Part shown: positions 1 to 9,078 of the stretch, one piece after another
How positions within the stretch are numbered: the stretch's first letter is position 1
Layout: every line of letters starts with the position of its first letter
Assembly: GCF_000067165.1 (NCBI RefSeq)
Contig: NC_010162.1
Span: forward strand, 3,156,501-3,220,500
Direction: 5' to 3'
From: Sorangium cellulosum So ce56
GTDB lineage: Bacteria > Myxococcota_A > Polyangia > Polyangiales > Polyangiaceae
DNA: 64,000 nucleotides
Made by a program: the position numbers and the translations under genes
The notes under the pieces: generated by a model
Told to the model about the DNA's origin: nothing
What the model saw: only the letters and a program-made list of their open reading frames with translations
Database searches by the model: none

Positions 1-567
1 CAGCGGGCGCACGAGGCAGGGATCCTCGATGACCGCATCCTTCGGCAGCGGGCGCCAGCCGTCGGTCTCGCGCGACCACTCCATCACCCGGCGCTGCTTC
101 ACCAGGATGCAGAACACCCGCCGCACGCCGCGGGCGATCAGCAGGCGCGCCTTCGTGGTCGGAACGGCGAGGGCCTGCTTGTCGCTGACCTCGAACGCCA
201 GCTCCTCCAGCCGCCGCCGGCCCGCGCGGTCGGGCTTCTGCGCGAAGACGCTGGCGTCGGCCGCATAATCGCTGCCGAGGTCGGTCCGGGTCAGCATGTC
301 CACGGCGCCCCGGTAGCCTTCGGCGACGTGGGCGCCGAGGACGTAGGTCAGATCGAAATGCTGCGTCGCGTGCGGCGGATCGGCCGGGGCGGCGTAGACC
401 TCGACGCCGTGGAGGTACTCCACCCGCGTCTCGGGCGGCGCCAGCCGGTCGTCCACGTGCGGCACGTGCGGGCGCCCCCTGCCGGCCGGAGGCGCGTGGA
501 CCGTGCGACCGGAGGCGCCGGCGCCGGGAGCGAGGAGGACGTGGTCGTGCCTGCGCATGAGCTCCAT
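1..567 (-). CDS. Uma2-like (DUF820) family protein, 3' end cut by window
   Basis: An open frame runs from an ATG at 567 off the left edge, giving 189 residues without a stop. It reads MELMRRHDHVLL and later has YLHGVEVYAAPADPPH, a conserved DYAADASVF segment, LEELAFEVSDKQ and a CILVKQRRVMEW segment. This pattern is typical of Uma2/DUF820 proteins, which have a PD-(D/E)xK nuclease-like fold and are strongly expanded in Sorangium and cyanobacteria. The D-A-S-V and E-x-S/V-D-K residues match the expected acidic and lysine positions. The molecular role of the family is poorly known, so a nuclease function is family-level inference only. A second in-frame ATG lies three codons in, and no clear ribosome site separates the two. 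Confidence 0.75.
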   Translation of the reverse strand, partial: MELMRRHDHVLLAPGAGASGRTVHAPPAGRGRPHVPHVDDRLAPPETRVEYLHGVEVYAAPADPPHATQHFDLTYVLGAHVAEGYRGAVDMLTRTDLGSDYAADASVFAQKPDRAGRRRLEELAFEVSDKQALAVPTTKARLLIARGVRRVFCILVKQRRVMEWSRETDGWRPLPKDAVIEDPCLVRPL

Positions 568-636
568 CCTAGCGCAGCCAGCGACCGGCGGGGATCGCGG
601 CGCCGGCGTCCGCGCGCTCCCGCCGCGCGGCGAGGC

Positions 637-1182
637 TCAGGCGCTCGCTCTCAGACAGCCCAGCTCGTAAAGCCCCATCCACCCGACCTCCGGGTCGGTG
701 CAAGCGCCCTCCCTGAGCTGCTCCACGAAGTCCTCGATCGGCTTCTCGACCACGTCGATGAACTCCGTCTCATCCAGCGCTTGCGCCCTGTCGCGCGCGC
801 AGTCCACGGCCAGGAACGCGTGTCGCTCGATGGTCGAGTAAGCGCACTCCAGCGGGCGACCGAGCGGCACGAGCCGCCCGGCGACATACCCCGTCTCCTC
901 GAGGAGCTCGCGCGCCGCCGCCGCCTCCGGGGCCTCGCCAGGCTCGACGCCGCCCCCCGGGAGCTCGTCGAGGATCCGATCGGGCCCCGGCCTGTACTGG
1001 CGCGCCAGGATTACCCTCTTCTCGCGGGAGATGGCGAGGACGCAGACGACTCGCCCCTCTTTCTTGAGCGAGAACGTGCGGACCTGCCCGTCCGGGAGCT
1101 CGAAGGTGACATCCTCGATCCTCCGCCACGGCGAGTGCTGGATCACGCGCCGCTCCAATGCCTTCCACCGCACGACTGTCAT
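637..1182 (-). CDS. Nudix hydrolase, ADP-ribose pyrophosphatase-like
   Basis: A 181-residue protein with a complete Nudix box in the GGVEPGEAPEAAAARELLEE segment: G, then E after five residues, then REL-x-EE-x-G. The N-terminal beta-rich part and the length match ADP-ribose/sugar-nucleotide pyrophosphatases of the NudF/YffH type, which split ADP-ribose into AMP and ribose-5-phosphate using Mg2+ held by the box glutamates. I chose the ATG at 1182, which has GAGGTGG about seven bases upstream, over a TTG two codons earlier. ADP-ribose substrate is inferred from the overall pattern, not proved. The gene lies on the same strand as the downstream NAD-linked operon (3078-8929) but is separated from it by other genes, so any functional link is only suggestive. 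Confidence 0.85.
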   Translation of the reverse strand: MTVVRWKALERRVIQHSPWRRIEDVTFELPDGQVRTFSLKKEGRVVCVLAISREKRVILARQYRPGPDRILDELPGGGVEPGEAPEAAAARELLEETGYVAGRLVPLGRPLECAYSTIERHAFLAVDCARDRAQALDETEFIDVVEKPIEDFVEQLREGACTDPEVGWMGLYELGCLRASA

Positions 1183-1368
1183 GATCAACCCACCTCGGCG
1201 TCGCGGCCGCTCCGGCGCCCCCGCGCGGAGGGGAGAGGAGCACGGGCGGCCGCACGGGGAGCACGGCTACCAGGCGCGACGGCGGACATCAAGAGGGCGG
1301 GGGGCGAGGGCCCTTCCGGGCGGCGCCGCCGTCGCGAGCAGCGCCGCCCCAGGGGCGGACGAAGGCGA

Positions 1369-1659
1369 TCACCCCTTCTCGCAGGCCTTGATCCCGTCGA
1401 TGCTCTCCGTGCTCATGAGACACTTCATCTGCTTGACGTACTTGAGTCGTCCGTACTCGGAGGGCTGCATCCGCTTCACGCAAGCGGGCTGATCCCACGC
1501 CTTCTTCGCGTCGGCGCCCGCCTGCTTCGACACCAGCTCGCTCATGTGCTCACACACCGCCTCCGGCGCGGGCGCGCGCAGCCAGCCGACCCAGAACACC
1601 ACGACCGCAAGGACCACGAGGCCGACGAGAGCTCCGAGAACCTTCAACACTGTCTTCAC
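1369..1659 (-). CDS. small membrane-anchored protein, unknown function
   Basis: A 96-residue protein starting at GTG 1659, preceded by GGGAGAG eight bases upstream. It opens with one hydrophobic helix (VLGALVGLVVLAVVVFWVGW, about residues 5-24) followed by a soluble tail with four cysteines (EAVCEHM, QPACVKRM, MKCLMS, KACEKG) and many charged residues. The arrangement suggests a single-pass protein whose small domain lies in the periplasm and is stabilised by two disulfides. It is not recognised as any named family. It lies between the Nudix gene and the plus-strand TerB/Coq4-like gene and has its own ribosome site. Confidence 0.7.
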   Translation of the reverse strand: MKTVLKVLGALVGLVVLAVVVFWVGWLRAPAPEAVCEHMSELVSKQAGADAKKAWDQPACVKRMQPSEYGRLKYVKQMKCLMSTESIDGIKACEKG

Positions 1660-2023
1660 GTGATCGTCTCTCCCTTTCGCTCCGGCTGTGCCCAGGCACA
1701 CCCGACGGTCATAATATTCAAGCTGTTCTGAAGATCCAGATCCGTTCTGGACGATTTCTGGTTCTCTCGTTTTGGGCTTGAACCTCCTGCGCGCTTTGGC
1801 ACCATCCGCACCTCTCCACGTCTCGTGGGATGGACGTGGAGAGGAGTGGTCGTCCTTGTGCGCGAGGGCGCTCCGCGTGTGCGGGTGTGCGCAGGGGCCG
1901 CTCCGAGCGCGCGCGATGTCGAGTCGGCGCGGCCCCGCGGCTCGGTGCAGGCGGCGCGCTCGGTCAAGACATTGGCGCCGCCGGTCAAGGACGGGACGCG
2001 CGCTCGGCATCATCCTCCCTGGC

Positions 2024-2992
2024 ATGACCTACCTCATCCCGAGCCAAGAACAGGCGCACGCGGGTCTGCGTGCCATCAAGGTCGTCCTTACCTCGGCCGG
2101 CCCCCTCGACGGGTCGCGGCGCGACGCGATCGCCGCGGTGCAGCGGCACCTCCTTCACACCGACCTCGACATCGACGCGCTCGCCCCGATAGCGCCCGAG
2201 GAGCTCGCGCGCGCCGTCGAGGATCCCGCGCTGCGCGAGCAGCTCATCAACGGTCTCTGCGCGATGACCCTGTGCGGCGAGCGCGTCGACGAGCGCGAGC
2301 TGCTCGAGGTCGAGCGCTTCGCCGCGGCGCTCGGGGCGCGGCCGCACGCGGTCCGCCAGCTCCACCACCTCTACGAGCGGCGGCTGCTCCTCCTGCGCAT
2401 CGACATCAGCCGGAGCTCGCTGCTCGGCAAGAACGTGCGGCGCATGCTCGATGAGGGCGGCCTTTATGGGCTCGCCAGGAACGTCGCGAGCTTCGCGGGC
2501 ATCCTGGAGAACGAGCCAGTCGCCGCGCGCTACCGCTCGCTCGAGGCGTACAGAGAGGGCACCCTCGGCAAGGCGCTCTTCACGTTCTATCGAGAGAACG
2601 GCTTCTCGTTCCCCGGCGAGAAGCGCGGCGTGCCCGAGGGCGTGCTCACGCACGACCTGAGCCACATCCTCGCTGGTTACGGCACGGACCTGCGCGGAGA
2701 GGCGATGACGATCGCCTTTCAGGCCGGGTATCGCCGCGAGAACCCGTTCGGCATCCTCGTGTTCCTGCTGGTGCAGCTCCAGCAGGGCGTCCAGCTCACC
2801 GTGCTGGCGCCGTCGCAGCAGGGGATGCTCGCGACGCCCGGGCTCGCCGACGAGCTCGTGCGATCGTTCGTTCGCGGAACGAAGATGAGCATCGACCTGA
2901 TGGACGACTGGGACTTCTGGTCCGACATGGCGGTGGATCTCGACGAGCTGCGCCGCCGCTACGGCGTCGTCCCCTGGGAGGCCGCGGCCTGA
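2024..2992 (+). CDS. TerB-like / Coq4-like protein
   Basis: 322 residues from ATG 2024. The C-terminal half has HDLSH (about residues 210-214) followed eleven residues later by E226 in DLRGE. This is the HDxxH-x11-E zinc-binding signature of the Coq4 family, known for ubiquinone biosynthesis scaffolding. The N-terminal 110 residues are all-helical with an acidic pattern (LCGERVDERELLEVERFAAALG) resembling TerB-type domains of tellurite/stress systems. No quinone-biosynthesis genes are nearby. Instead the gene converges on a TerY-P-type operon at 3078-7964, with a hairpin between them, which fits a Ter-related role better than a quinone role. The Ter link is inference from neighbourhood and the weak N-terminal likeness. 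The start is uncertain because the open frame extends further upstream. Confidence 0.65.
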   Translation: MTYLIPSQEQAHAGLRAIKVVLTSAGPLDGSRRDAIAAVQRHLLHTDLDIDALAPIAPEELARAVEDPALREQLINGLCAMTLCGERVDERELLEVERFAAALGARPHAVRQLHHLYERRLLLLRIDISRSSLLGKNVRRMLDEGGLYGLARNVASFAGILENEPVAARYRSLEAYREGTLGKALFTFYRENGFSFPGEKRGVPEGVLTHDLSHILAGYGTDLRGEAMTIAFQAGYRRENPFGILVFLLVQLQQGVQLTVLAPSQQGMLATPGLADELVRSFVRGTKMSIDLMDDWDFWSDMAVDLDELRRRYGVVPWEAAA

Positions 2993-3029
2993 TCCGGGGC
3001 CTCCGCCGAAGCAGCCGAGAGGCGAGGAG

Positions 3030-3064
3030 GGCTCGCCGCCGCGCGGGGGGGCGGGCGGCGAGCC
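3030..3064. terminator. hairpin between convergent genes
   Basis: Perfect 11-bp inverted repeat (GGCTCGCCGCC at 3030-3040 and its complement at 3054-3064) with a 13-base loop. It lies in the 85-base gap between two genes that converge. No U-tract is present, which is common for intrinsic-like hairpins in such G+C-rich genomes. Confidence 0.55.
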
Positions 3065-3077
3065 GGGGGCGCGCGCT

Positions 3078-3902
3078 TCACCCGCCGAAGCCGCCCGCGA
3101 CCGTCTTCGAGAACGACGCGCCGCCCTGGCTGGCGCGCACCGCCGACTGGGAGAACAGCGCGAACGCCTTGCGGATCTCCGCCGCGTCGCTCTTCGGCGT
3201 CAGGATCCAGCGGTCCTCGATCCCCATGTCGCGGAAGACGGCGCGGAAATCGGTGTTCCCGTCGTCGATGCCGATCGCCGCCACGATGTGGGCCTCGGCC
3301 CGCCGCATGTCACGGACGAGGGCGCACACGTCCCTGGCCTTGGCCCACGTCGAGCCCGCGTCGGCGCCGTCCGAGATGATCAGCGTGACGGTGCGCGCCG
3401 GGACGCCGCTCAGCGCGAACTCCTGCGCCTTCGCGATCACCGTTCCGAGCAAGACCACCGTCTGATCGTAGAGGGGCGTGCCGAGCATGGGATCGTAGTT
3501 CTTCGTGTCCATCTTCACGGCCTGGGCGATCGGGCAGTACGGATACAGCACCGCCCCGTTCAGGTAACGGTTGTGCGCGAGGATCGAGTCGCGCTGCCTG
3601 GAGTCGGAGAGGGCGCCCACCACGAGGTTGTGCCCGTCCCTCACCGACGGGGCGTTGCCAGCGAATTTGATGGATCCCGAGTCGTCGGGCATCACCGTGA
3701 CCAGCACGACCTCCGACGACGCGACGTCGTCCACCTGCACGCCGAAGCCGGCCTGGATCTGCGCGCCCAGATCGGTGATGTGCAGCGCCTGCATCGCCTC
3801 GGGCGAGAGCGCGCCGTCGTCCCGCGCCGCCTCGAAGAGCTGCTCGATGTCGAGCGAGCCACCGCGGCTCGCTCCGCTGTCGTTCTCCTTGTTCTTGCTC
3901 AT
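3078..3902 (-). CDS. von Willebrand factor A domain protein, TerY-like
   Basis: 274 residues. A MIDAS metal site is visible: DDSGS near residue 80 for the DxSxS element, a Thr-containing loop, and SDGAD near residue 180. The start chosen is the ATG at 3902 (MSKNKEN), with GGAGG five bases upstream. An earlier ATG overlaps the stop of the upstream gene by four bases. It is the last gene of a set with PP2C, kinase and cysteine hydrolase on the minus strand. The combination vWA + PP2C + kinase is the known TerY-P triad described in comparative genomics of tellurite/stress systems, where the vWA protein is thought to be the phospho-regulated scaffold. The triad assignment rests on gene order and motifs. 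Confidence 0.8.
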   Translation of the reverse strand: MSKNKENDSGASRGGSLDIEQLFEAARDDGALSPEAMQALHITDLGAQIQAGFGVQVDDVASSEVVLVTVMPDDSGSIKFAGNAPSVRDGHNLVVGALSDSRQRDSILAHNRYLNGAVLYPYCPIAQAVKMDTKNYDPMLGTPLYDQTVVLLGTVIAKAQEFALSGVPARTVTLIISDGADAGSTWAKARDVCALVRDMRRAEAHIVAAIGIDDGNTDFRAVFRDMGIEDRWILTPKSDAAEIRKAFALFSQSAVRASQGGASFSKTVAGGFGG

Positions 3903-3916
3903 CGGATCCTCCACGG

Positions 3917-4963
<1,047 letters not shown>

Positions 4964-5019
4964 GGTCTCTCTCTCCTCTCGATCGGCCCGCGAGCGCGGG
5001 CCGTCAGTTCAGCGTGGAT

Positions 5020-6960
5020 TCACGAGATGCGAAGCAATGTGATCGCCTGTGCGTCGACGACGAACAGGCCCTCTGGGCCGACGAGCAGCCGGGAAGCCTG
5101 GGTGACGAACGGCTCGGTGCCGGGGAACTGCCGCGTCTCGACGAGCGCGCCCCCGCGCACCTCGACGCGGACGACGCCGCTGTCGGTCGCCGAGAGCAGG
5201 AACCCGGAAGCCGCGCACTTGCCGGTCAGCGCGCCGAGCCACGAGCCGCCTTCCCCCTCGCCGTCGGCGACCGCCTCGACCGCGCCGTCCTCGCGCACGA
5301 CGACGCACCGGTGCACGGTCCGGCCGGCTTGCTCGGCGGCGAGGAACAGCCATGCGCGCCCGGCGCGGGGGCGCCCGCGGCCGTCGTTCGACGACGAGCT
5401 CGGGCCGGCGTCGAAGACGCAGGTCGCCGCGGTGAGCTTGCCGCCCGGGAAAGGCAGCTTGACCGTGTCCTTGAGGCCGGGCCGATCGGCGTCGAAGACG
5501 AACGCTATCGAGACGTTCCCGGCGCGGTAGAAGCCGAGCCCGAAGCTCTGGCCCACCCAGAACAGCGTTTGCCCGGCGAGCACCTCGCCCATCGGCACGG
5601 CGTCCGCCTCGCCCGAGAGCGCGGCGGCGCCCGGCCTCCCGCTGCGCAGGAGCTGCCCGCCGCGCGTCCAGTAGCGGGCGCGCGCGTTGACGTCGAAGAT
5701 GGGCCTCGTCCCGACGCAGTCGACCTGGATCCGCTCGGGCGCGGCCCCCGGCGAGAGCACCACGAGATCGCCGCCCCGGCCGATCAACGTGGCGCTCCCG
5801 TGCACCGCGAAGCGCGTCGCCGGGTGTGGCGCGCCAGACATCACGACGGACCGGTCCTCCCGCAGGAAGCGGCCGCCCTCGTTCACGAGATAGCAGAGCC
5901 CGCCCGGGCCGAGGGCCGCGGCCAGGATCACCCCGCGCGTGCTCAGGATCCGCGTCGCCAGCACCTCGCCGTGCACGACCGTCGACTCCTTCACGACGGC
6001 CGGCGCGGCGCCCGCGCAGGCCGGGCAGGCGGGGCGCGCGTGCTCGACGCCGCACGAAGGGCACCTCGTCCACGCGAGCGCGTCGAGCAGCCGGCGCGGG
6101 AACACGCCGCGCCGGTCCTCGACGAAGACGCGATAGAGCGCGTCCAGGAGGTCGTCCGGCAGGACGCGGTACGGGATGGCCGGCTTTGGATACCGCACCT
6201 CGCGGTCGAACACGGTGATGCGGCGGAGCGGCCTCGCGCTCTCGGGCACCCGCGCCGACGCGGACCGCGGCCGGAAGACGCCGCCATAAGGCCCCACGCA
6301 GAGCAGGCTCTGCATGACCATCACGGCGAACGCGTACCAGTCGGAGTCCTGCGAATACGGCCTCGACAGGAGCGGCCGGGGGAGCGAAGGGTCGCAGAGC
6401 AGCGGATCCACGAAGCGCTCGGTGAACACCTGGCAGAGGTACGGGCCGAACTGGAAGCTGTCGGCGTCGATGACGAACACCTCGCCGCCGGCGACGAGCA
6501 CGTTGAGATCGTTGAAGTCGCCGATCACGACGCCCCGGTCGTGGATCGCCGCGACCGCCCGGTGGAGCCGCGCGAGCACCTCGGAGACCGCGGCCGACGA
6601 GAGCCCGCCGTGGCGCATCGACGGCTCGCCGTAGCGCAGGAGCGGCTCCGCGCCGCGCACGAGGCGCATGGCGTAGCCCACGACGCGCTTTTTGGCCCTG
6701 TCGGTCGCGAGCTCGAGGGGCGCGATCACCTGATCGGGCAGCGCCGGCGGGAACGCGCGCAGCTTGTCCTGGTGGCGCTCGATGCGCGCCTCGGCGGCGC
6801 GCTGCTCGGCGTCCTGCCCGGCGTAATCCGGGTGAGCGGGCGTCTTCCAGACCTTGAGCGCGCGGCCGTCTCCGAGGTCGAACACGTCCGCCTCCCCGCC
6901 TTTGCCGATCGAGGCCCGAGGGTCGAGCCGAACCCGCTTTGAACCGAGATAAACGTCCAC
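5020..6960 (-). CDS. atypical protein kinase with zinc ribbon and beta-propeller-like tail (TerY-P kinase)
   Basis: 646 residues from GTG 6960, with GGAGGAGG five bases upstream. The kinase domain has a Gly-rich loop (IGKGGEADV, residues 18-26), the ATP lysine K36 in ALKVWK, a catalytic loop reading GDFNDLN near residue 147-153 instead of HRDxxxxN, and DAD in place of DFG. A four-cysteine zinc ribbon follows (CPSCGVEH and CPAC, about residues 300-316). The last 320 residues are beta-rich repeats suggestive of a propeller. Kinase plus zinc ribbon next to PP2C and vWA genes is the TerY-P arrangement. Substrate is probably the vWA protein, by analogy only. Seven 10-bp repeats lie immediately upstream. 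Confidence 0.8.
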   Translation of the reverse strand: MDVYLGSKRVRLDPRASIGKGGEADVFDLGDGRALKVWKTPAHPDYAGQDAEQRAAEARIERHQDKLRAFPPALPDQVIAPLELATDRAKKRVVGYAMRLVRGAEPLLRYGEPSMRHGGLSSAAVSEVLARLHRAVAAIHDRGVVIGDFNDLNVLVAGGEVFVIDADSFQFGPYLCQVFTERFVDPLLCDPSLPRPLLSRPYSQDSDWYAFAVMVMQSLLCVGPYGGVFRPRSASARVPESARPLRRITVFDREVRYPKPAIPYRVLPDDLLDALYRVFVEDRRGVFPRRLLDALAWTRCPSCGVEHARPACPACAGAAPAVVKESTVVHGEVLATRILSTRGVILAAALGPGGLCYLVNEGGRFLREDRSVVMSGAPHPATRFAVHGSATLIGRGGDLVVLSPGAAPERIQVDCVGTRPIFDVNARARYWTRGGQLLRSGRPGAAALSGEADAVPMGEVLAGQTLFWVGQSFGLGFYRAGNVSIAFVFDADRPGLKDTVKLPFPGGKLTAATCVFDAGPSSSSNDGRGRPRAGRAWLFLAAEQAGRTVHRCVVVREDGAVEAVADGEGEGGSWLGALTGKCAASGFLLSATDSGVVRVEVRGGALVETRQFPGTEPFVTQASRLLVGPEGLFVVDAQAITLLRIS

Positions 6961-6980
6961 AGTCGCCTCCTCCGGACGTA

Positions 6981-7050
6981 AACAAACGCAATCGAACGCA
7001 ACCGAGCGCAATCGAACGCAATCGAGCGCAATCGAGCGCAATCGAGCGCA
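6981..7050. repeat. seven 10-bp tandem repeats
   Basis: Seven consecutive units of consensus ATCGAGCGCA; the first is degenerate and the last three are identical. They fill the gap between the PP2C stop and the kinase start. The period equals about one helical turn. The longer upstream frame through them has no ribosome site of its own, so I treat them as non-coding. Confidence 0.85.
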
Positions 7051-7103
7051 GACGCCCTGTCGTTTCCCTCCGCGACTCCTGCGCCTCCGCGCAGGGCCGC
7101 GCC

Positions 7104-7964
7104 TCAGTCGCGGGCGCCCTGCGCCCTCCGCACGACGACCACCGTCGTGTCGTCGCGGAGCAGCCCGCCTTCGCGCTCCATCCGCTCTTCCTTCCACACG
7201 GGCCGCGTCACCGATCGGTTGATGAGCGCGAGCCGCCTCCTCACCGCGTCGGGGTTCTGGAAATACCGGTCGTCTTCCCAGAACCTCGACAGCGGGCCGA
7301 CCTCGCCGCCCCTCGGGATCTGCCGTGACGACGACTCCAGCAGATCGATCGCGCCGTCGGTCCCGAGCAGGGCAGTCCGGAGCGCGCTCGACGGGAAGGC
7401 GCGGTGCACGGTGAAGCGCGGCGCCTCGCCGCCGGGCGGCCGATCGAGCAGGCCATACGCGAGGTACGGAGGCTCGTCCCTCGGGAAGGGGCCGAGCCGC
7501 AGGAGCTCGTCGCCGAGCGCGATGAGGCCGTCGCCGAGGGAGAACGCGCACGCCCTGTCGCCGGAGATCGCGAGTCCGACCACGGTGAAGAGGAAGAAGG
7601 TCGACAGGACCTCGGTGAAGCTGCCGCCCATGCCGGCGGCCACGTCGCGGAGCGGCGCGAGCGCCGCGCGCCGCACCTCTTCCCACGTCGCGGGCGAATC
7701 GAGGTCTCCGCCGCGCCGGAGTGCGCCGAGCACCTGCTCGGCCACGATCCGCGCCCCGAGCGCCGCGCCCACCTCGCTGCGCGCGCCGCTGCCGCAGCCG
7801 TCGCAGACCACCGCGACGAGAGAGCCGCCCTCGGCACGGAAGGCATAGGCGTCCTGGTTGGGCCGCCCCGCGACGAGGTGATCGGTCCCGGTCACCGTCC
7901 CTCCGGCGACCTCGAAGGCCGAGCCCCCTCCCATGTCAGCCAAGAAAGCGACGTCGCGAAGCAT
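7104..7964 (-). CDS. PP2C-family protein phosphatase (TerY-P phosphatase)
   Basis: 286 residues from ATG 7964 with GAAGGGAA upstream. Metal-binding aspartates of the PP2C fold are visible: NQD in RPNQDAY, DGCGSG, SLGDG and the terminal LLRDDTTVVVV. There is no membrane segment, so it is cytoplasmic. It is the first gene of the operon with the kinase, hydrolase and vWA genes. In TerY-P triads the phosphatase is expected to reverse phosphorylation of the vWA protein by the kinase. The leader is unusually long: the promoter with two operator boxes lies 150-200 bases upstream of the start. Confidence 0.9.
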   Translation of the reverse strand: MLRDVAFLADMGGGSAFEVAGGTVTGTDHLVAGRPNQDAYAFRAEGGSLVAVVCDGCGSGARSEVGAALGARIVAEQVLGALRRGGDLDSPATWEEVRRAALAPLRDVAAGMGGSFTEVLSTFFLFTVVGLAISGDRACAFSLGDGLIALGDELLRLGPFPRDEPPYLAYGLLDRPPGGEAPRFTVHRAFPSSALRTALLGTDGAIDLLESSSRQIPRGGEVGPLSRFWEDDRYFQNPDAVRRRLALINRSVTRPVWKEERMEREGGLLRDDTTVVVVRRAQGARD

Positions 7965-8117
7965 GGAGTTCCCTTCTGCGCCCGGCGAGGGCGCGCTGCG
8001 GCCGGACCCGGGCAGACGGAGGCCGGGGCGCGGTCCTCCCGGCGCCGGAGCTCCACCGTCCGCTCGGCGGTCAACGCCGACCGTCAGCGCCCGCGCCCGG
8101 CGAGCACCCGATCGTTC

Positions 8118-8165
8118 GTGTATCTTACACACCAAGCTTAGTGTTCTTAGTACACGTTGTCAACC
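8118..8165 (-). promoter_or_regulatory. promoter with two-box operator for the TerY-P/nicotinamidase operon
   Basis: On the minus strand, -35 TTGACA (complement of 8158-8163), 17-base spacer, -10 TAAGCT (complement of 8135-8140). Box B GTGT-n7-ACAC (8141-8155) fills the spacer. Box A GTGTATCTTACAC (8118-8130) lies just downstream of the -10. The boxes are ten bases apart, exactly as in the NrtR-like gene's promoter at 8940-8987. Confidence 0.75.
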
Positions 8166-8239
8166 CGGGCGCCGGCGTTCCGGCCACGCTTCCTGGAGAC
8201 GTGCGAGCGCGTCGCTGACACGCGAGCGGGCATCCCGCT

Positions 8240-8929
8240 TCAGATCTCGAAGCTGAAGCCGTCCTTCTCGAGCCGCTCGTACTTCCGGCGGTCGAACCGG
8301 TAGAGCCGCGCCGCGCGGTGCGCGACGTCCTGCTCCACCTCGTCGAGCTCGACGAGCAGCCCGGTGCCGAGCGCCTTCTTCCGGAAATTGCGCTTGTCGA
8401 GCGGGCGCTCGAGGATCGCCTCGTAGAGGCGCTGGAGCTGCGACAGCGTGAACTTCGGCGGCAGGAGCTCGAACCCGATCGGCCGGTATCGGACCTTGCC
8501 CTTGAGCCGCTCCAGCGCGACCGGGAGGATCTCGTCGTGATCGAAGGCGAGCGCCGGGGTGTCGTCGACCGCGAACCACGCCGCCTCGCGCGCGTCGGTC
8601 GCGGCCTTGACCCGGTGATCCCCGAGCTTCACGAGCGCGTAGTACGCCACCGAGACCACGCGCTCGCGCGGGTCCCGCCCGAGCGCGCCGAACGTGTAGA
8701 GCTGCTCCAGGAACACCCCCGAGAGCCCCGTCTCCTCCGCGAGCTCCCGCCGCGCGGCGTCGTCGAGCGCCTCGTCGACGCGCACGAACCCGCCCGGGAG
8801 CGCCCACCTGCCGCGGAACGGATCGAGCTCCCGCCGGATGAGGAGGACCTTGAGGTCCTCCTCATCGAGGCCGAACACGACACAATCCACCGTCAGCGCA
8901 GGCCGCGGGTGCTCGTAAGAGACGAACAT
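8240..8929 (-). CDS. nrtR: NrtR-like Nudix/winged-helix transcriptional regulator
   Basis: 229 residues. The N-terminal Nudix domain (about 1-145) is followed by a winged-helix region (about 150-229; FTLSQLQRLYEAILERPLDKRNFRKKAL is the diagnostic stretch, given here as two parts: FTLSQLQRLYEAIL then RPLDKRNFRKKA). This is the NrtR architecture, a repressor of NAD biosynthesis genes that responds to ADP-ribose in studied bacteria. The Nudix box is intact here (G47, E53, R61-E62, E65-E66, G68), whereas characterised NrtR proteins often carry a degenerate box, so residual hydrolase activity is possible. RBS GGAGGG lies five bases before the ATG. The promoter has palindromic operators over the -10/-35, consistent with autorepression. 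Confidence 0.85.
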   Translation of the reverse strand: MFVSYEHPRPALTVDCVVFGLDEEDLKVLLIRRELDPFRGRWALPGGFVRVDEALDDAARRELAEETGLSGVFLEQLYTFGALGRDPRERVVSVAYYALVKLGDHRVKAATDAREAAWFAVDDTPALAFDHDEILPVALERLKGKVRYRPIGFELLPPKFTLSQLQRLYEAILERPLDKRNFRKKALGTGLLVELDEVEQDVAHRAARLYRFDRRKYERLEKDGFSFEI

Positions 8930-8939
8930 TCAACCCTCC

Positions 8940-8987
8940 GTGTAATTTGCACATGAATCTTGGTGTTGATCGGACACCATGTCAACC
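8940..8987 (-). promoter_or_regulatory. autoregulated promoter of the NrtR-like gene
   Basis: On the minus strand, -35 TTGACA (complement of 8980-8985), 17-base spacer and -10 CAAGAT (complement of 8957-8962). Box A GTGTAATTTGCAC (8940-8952) and box B GTGTT-n5-GACAC (8963-8977) match the boxes at 8118-8155 in sequence and in the 23-base offset. A repressor bound to either box would block RNA polymerase. Confidence 0.75.
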
Positions 8988-9078
8988 AGCGCCGCGGAGT
9001 TCGGCGGGCCGAGCGAAACGTCATCGAACGACCGACAACCCCTCGACGGCCGGGGCGCGTGCGCGGTAGAACGCGCCC

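Noticed and set aside
6981..7050. Repeats considered as a CRISPR array
   Set aside because: Units are contiguous 10-mers with no spacers and no cas genes nearby.
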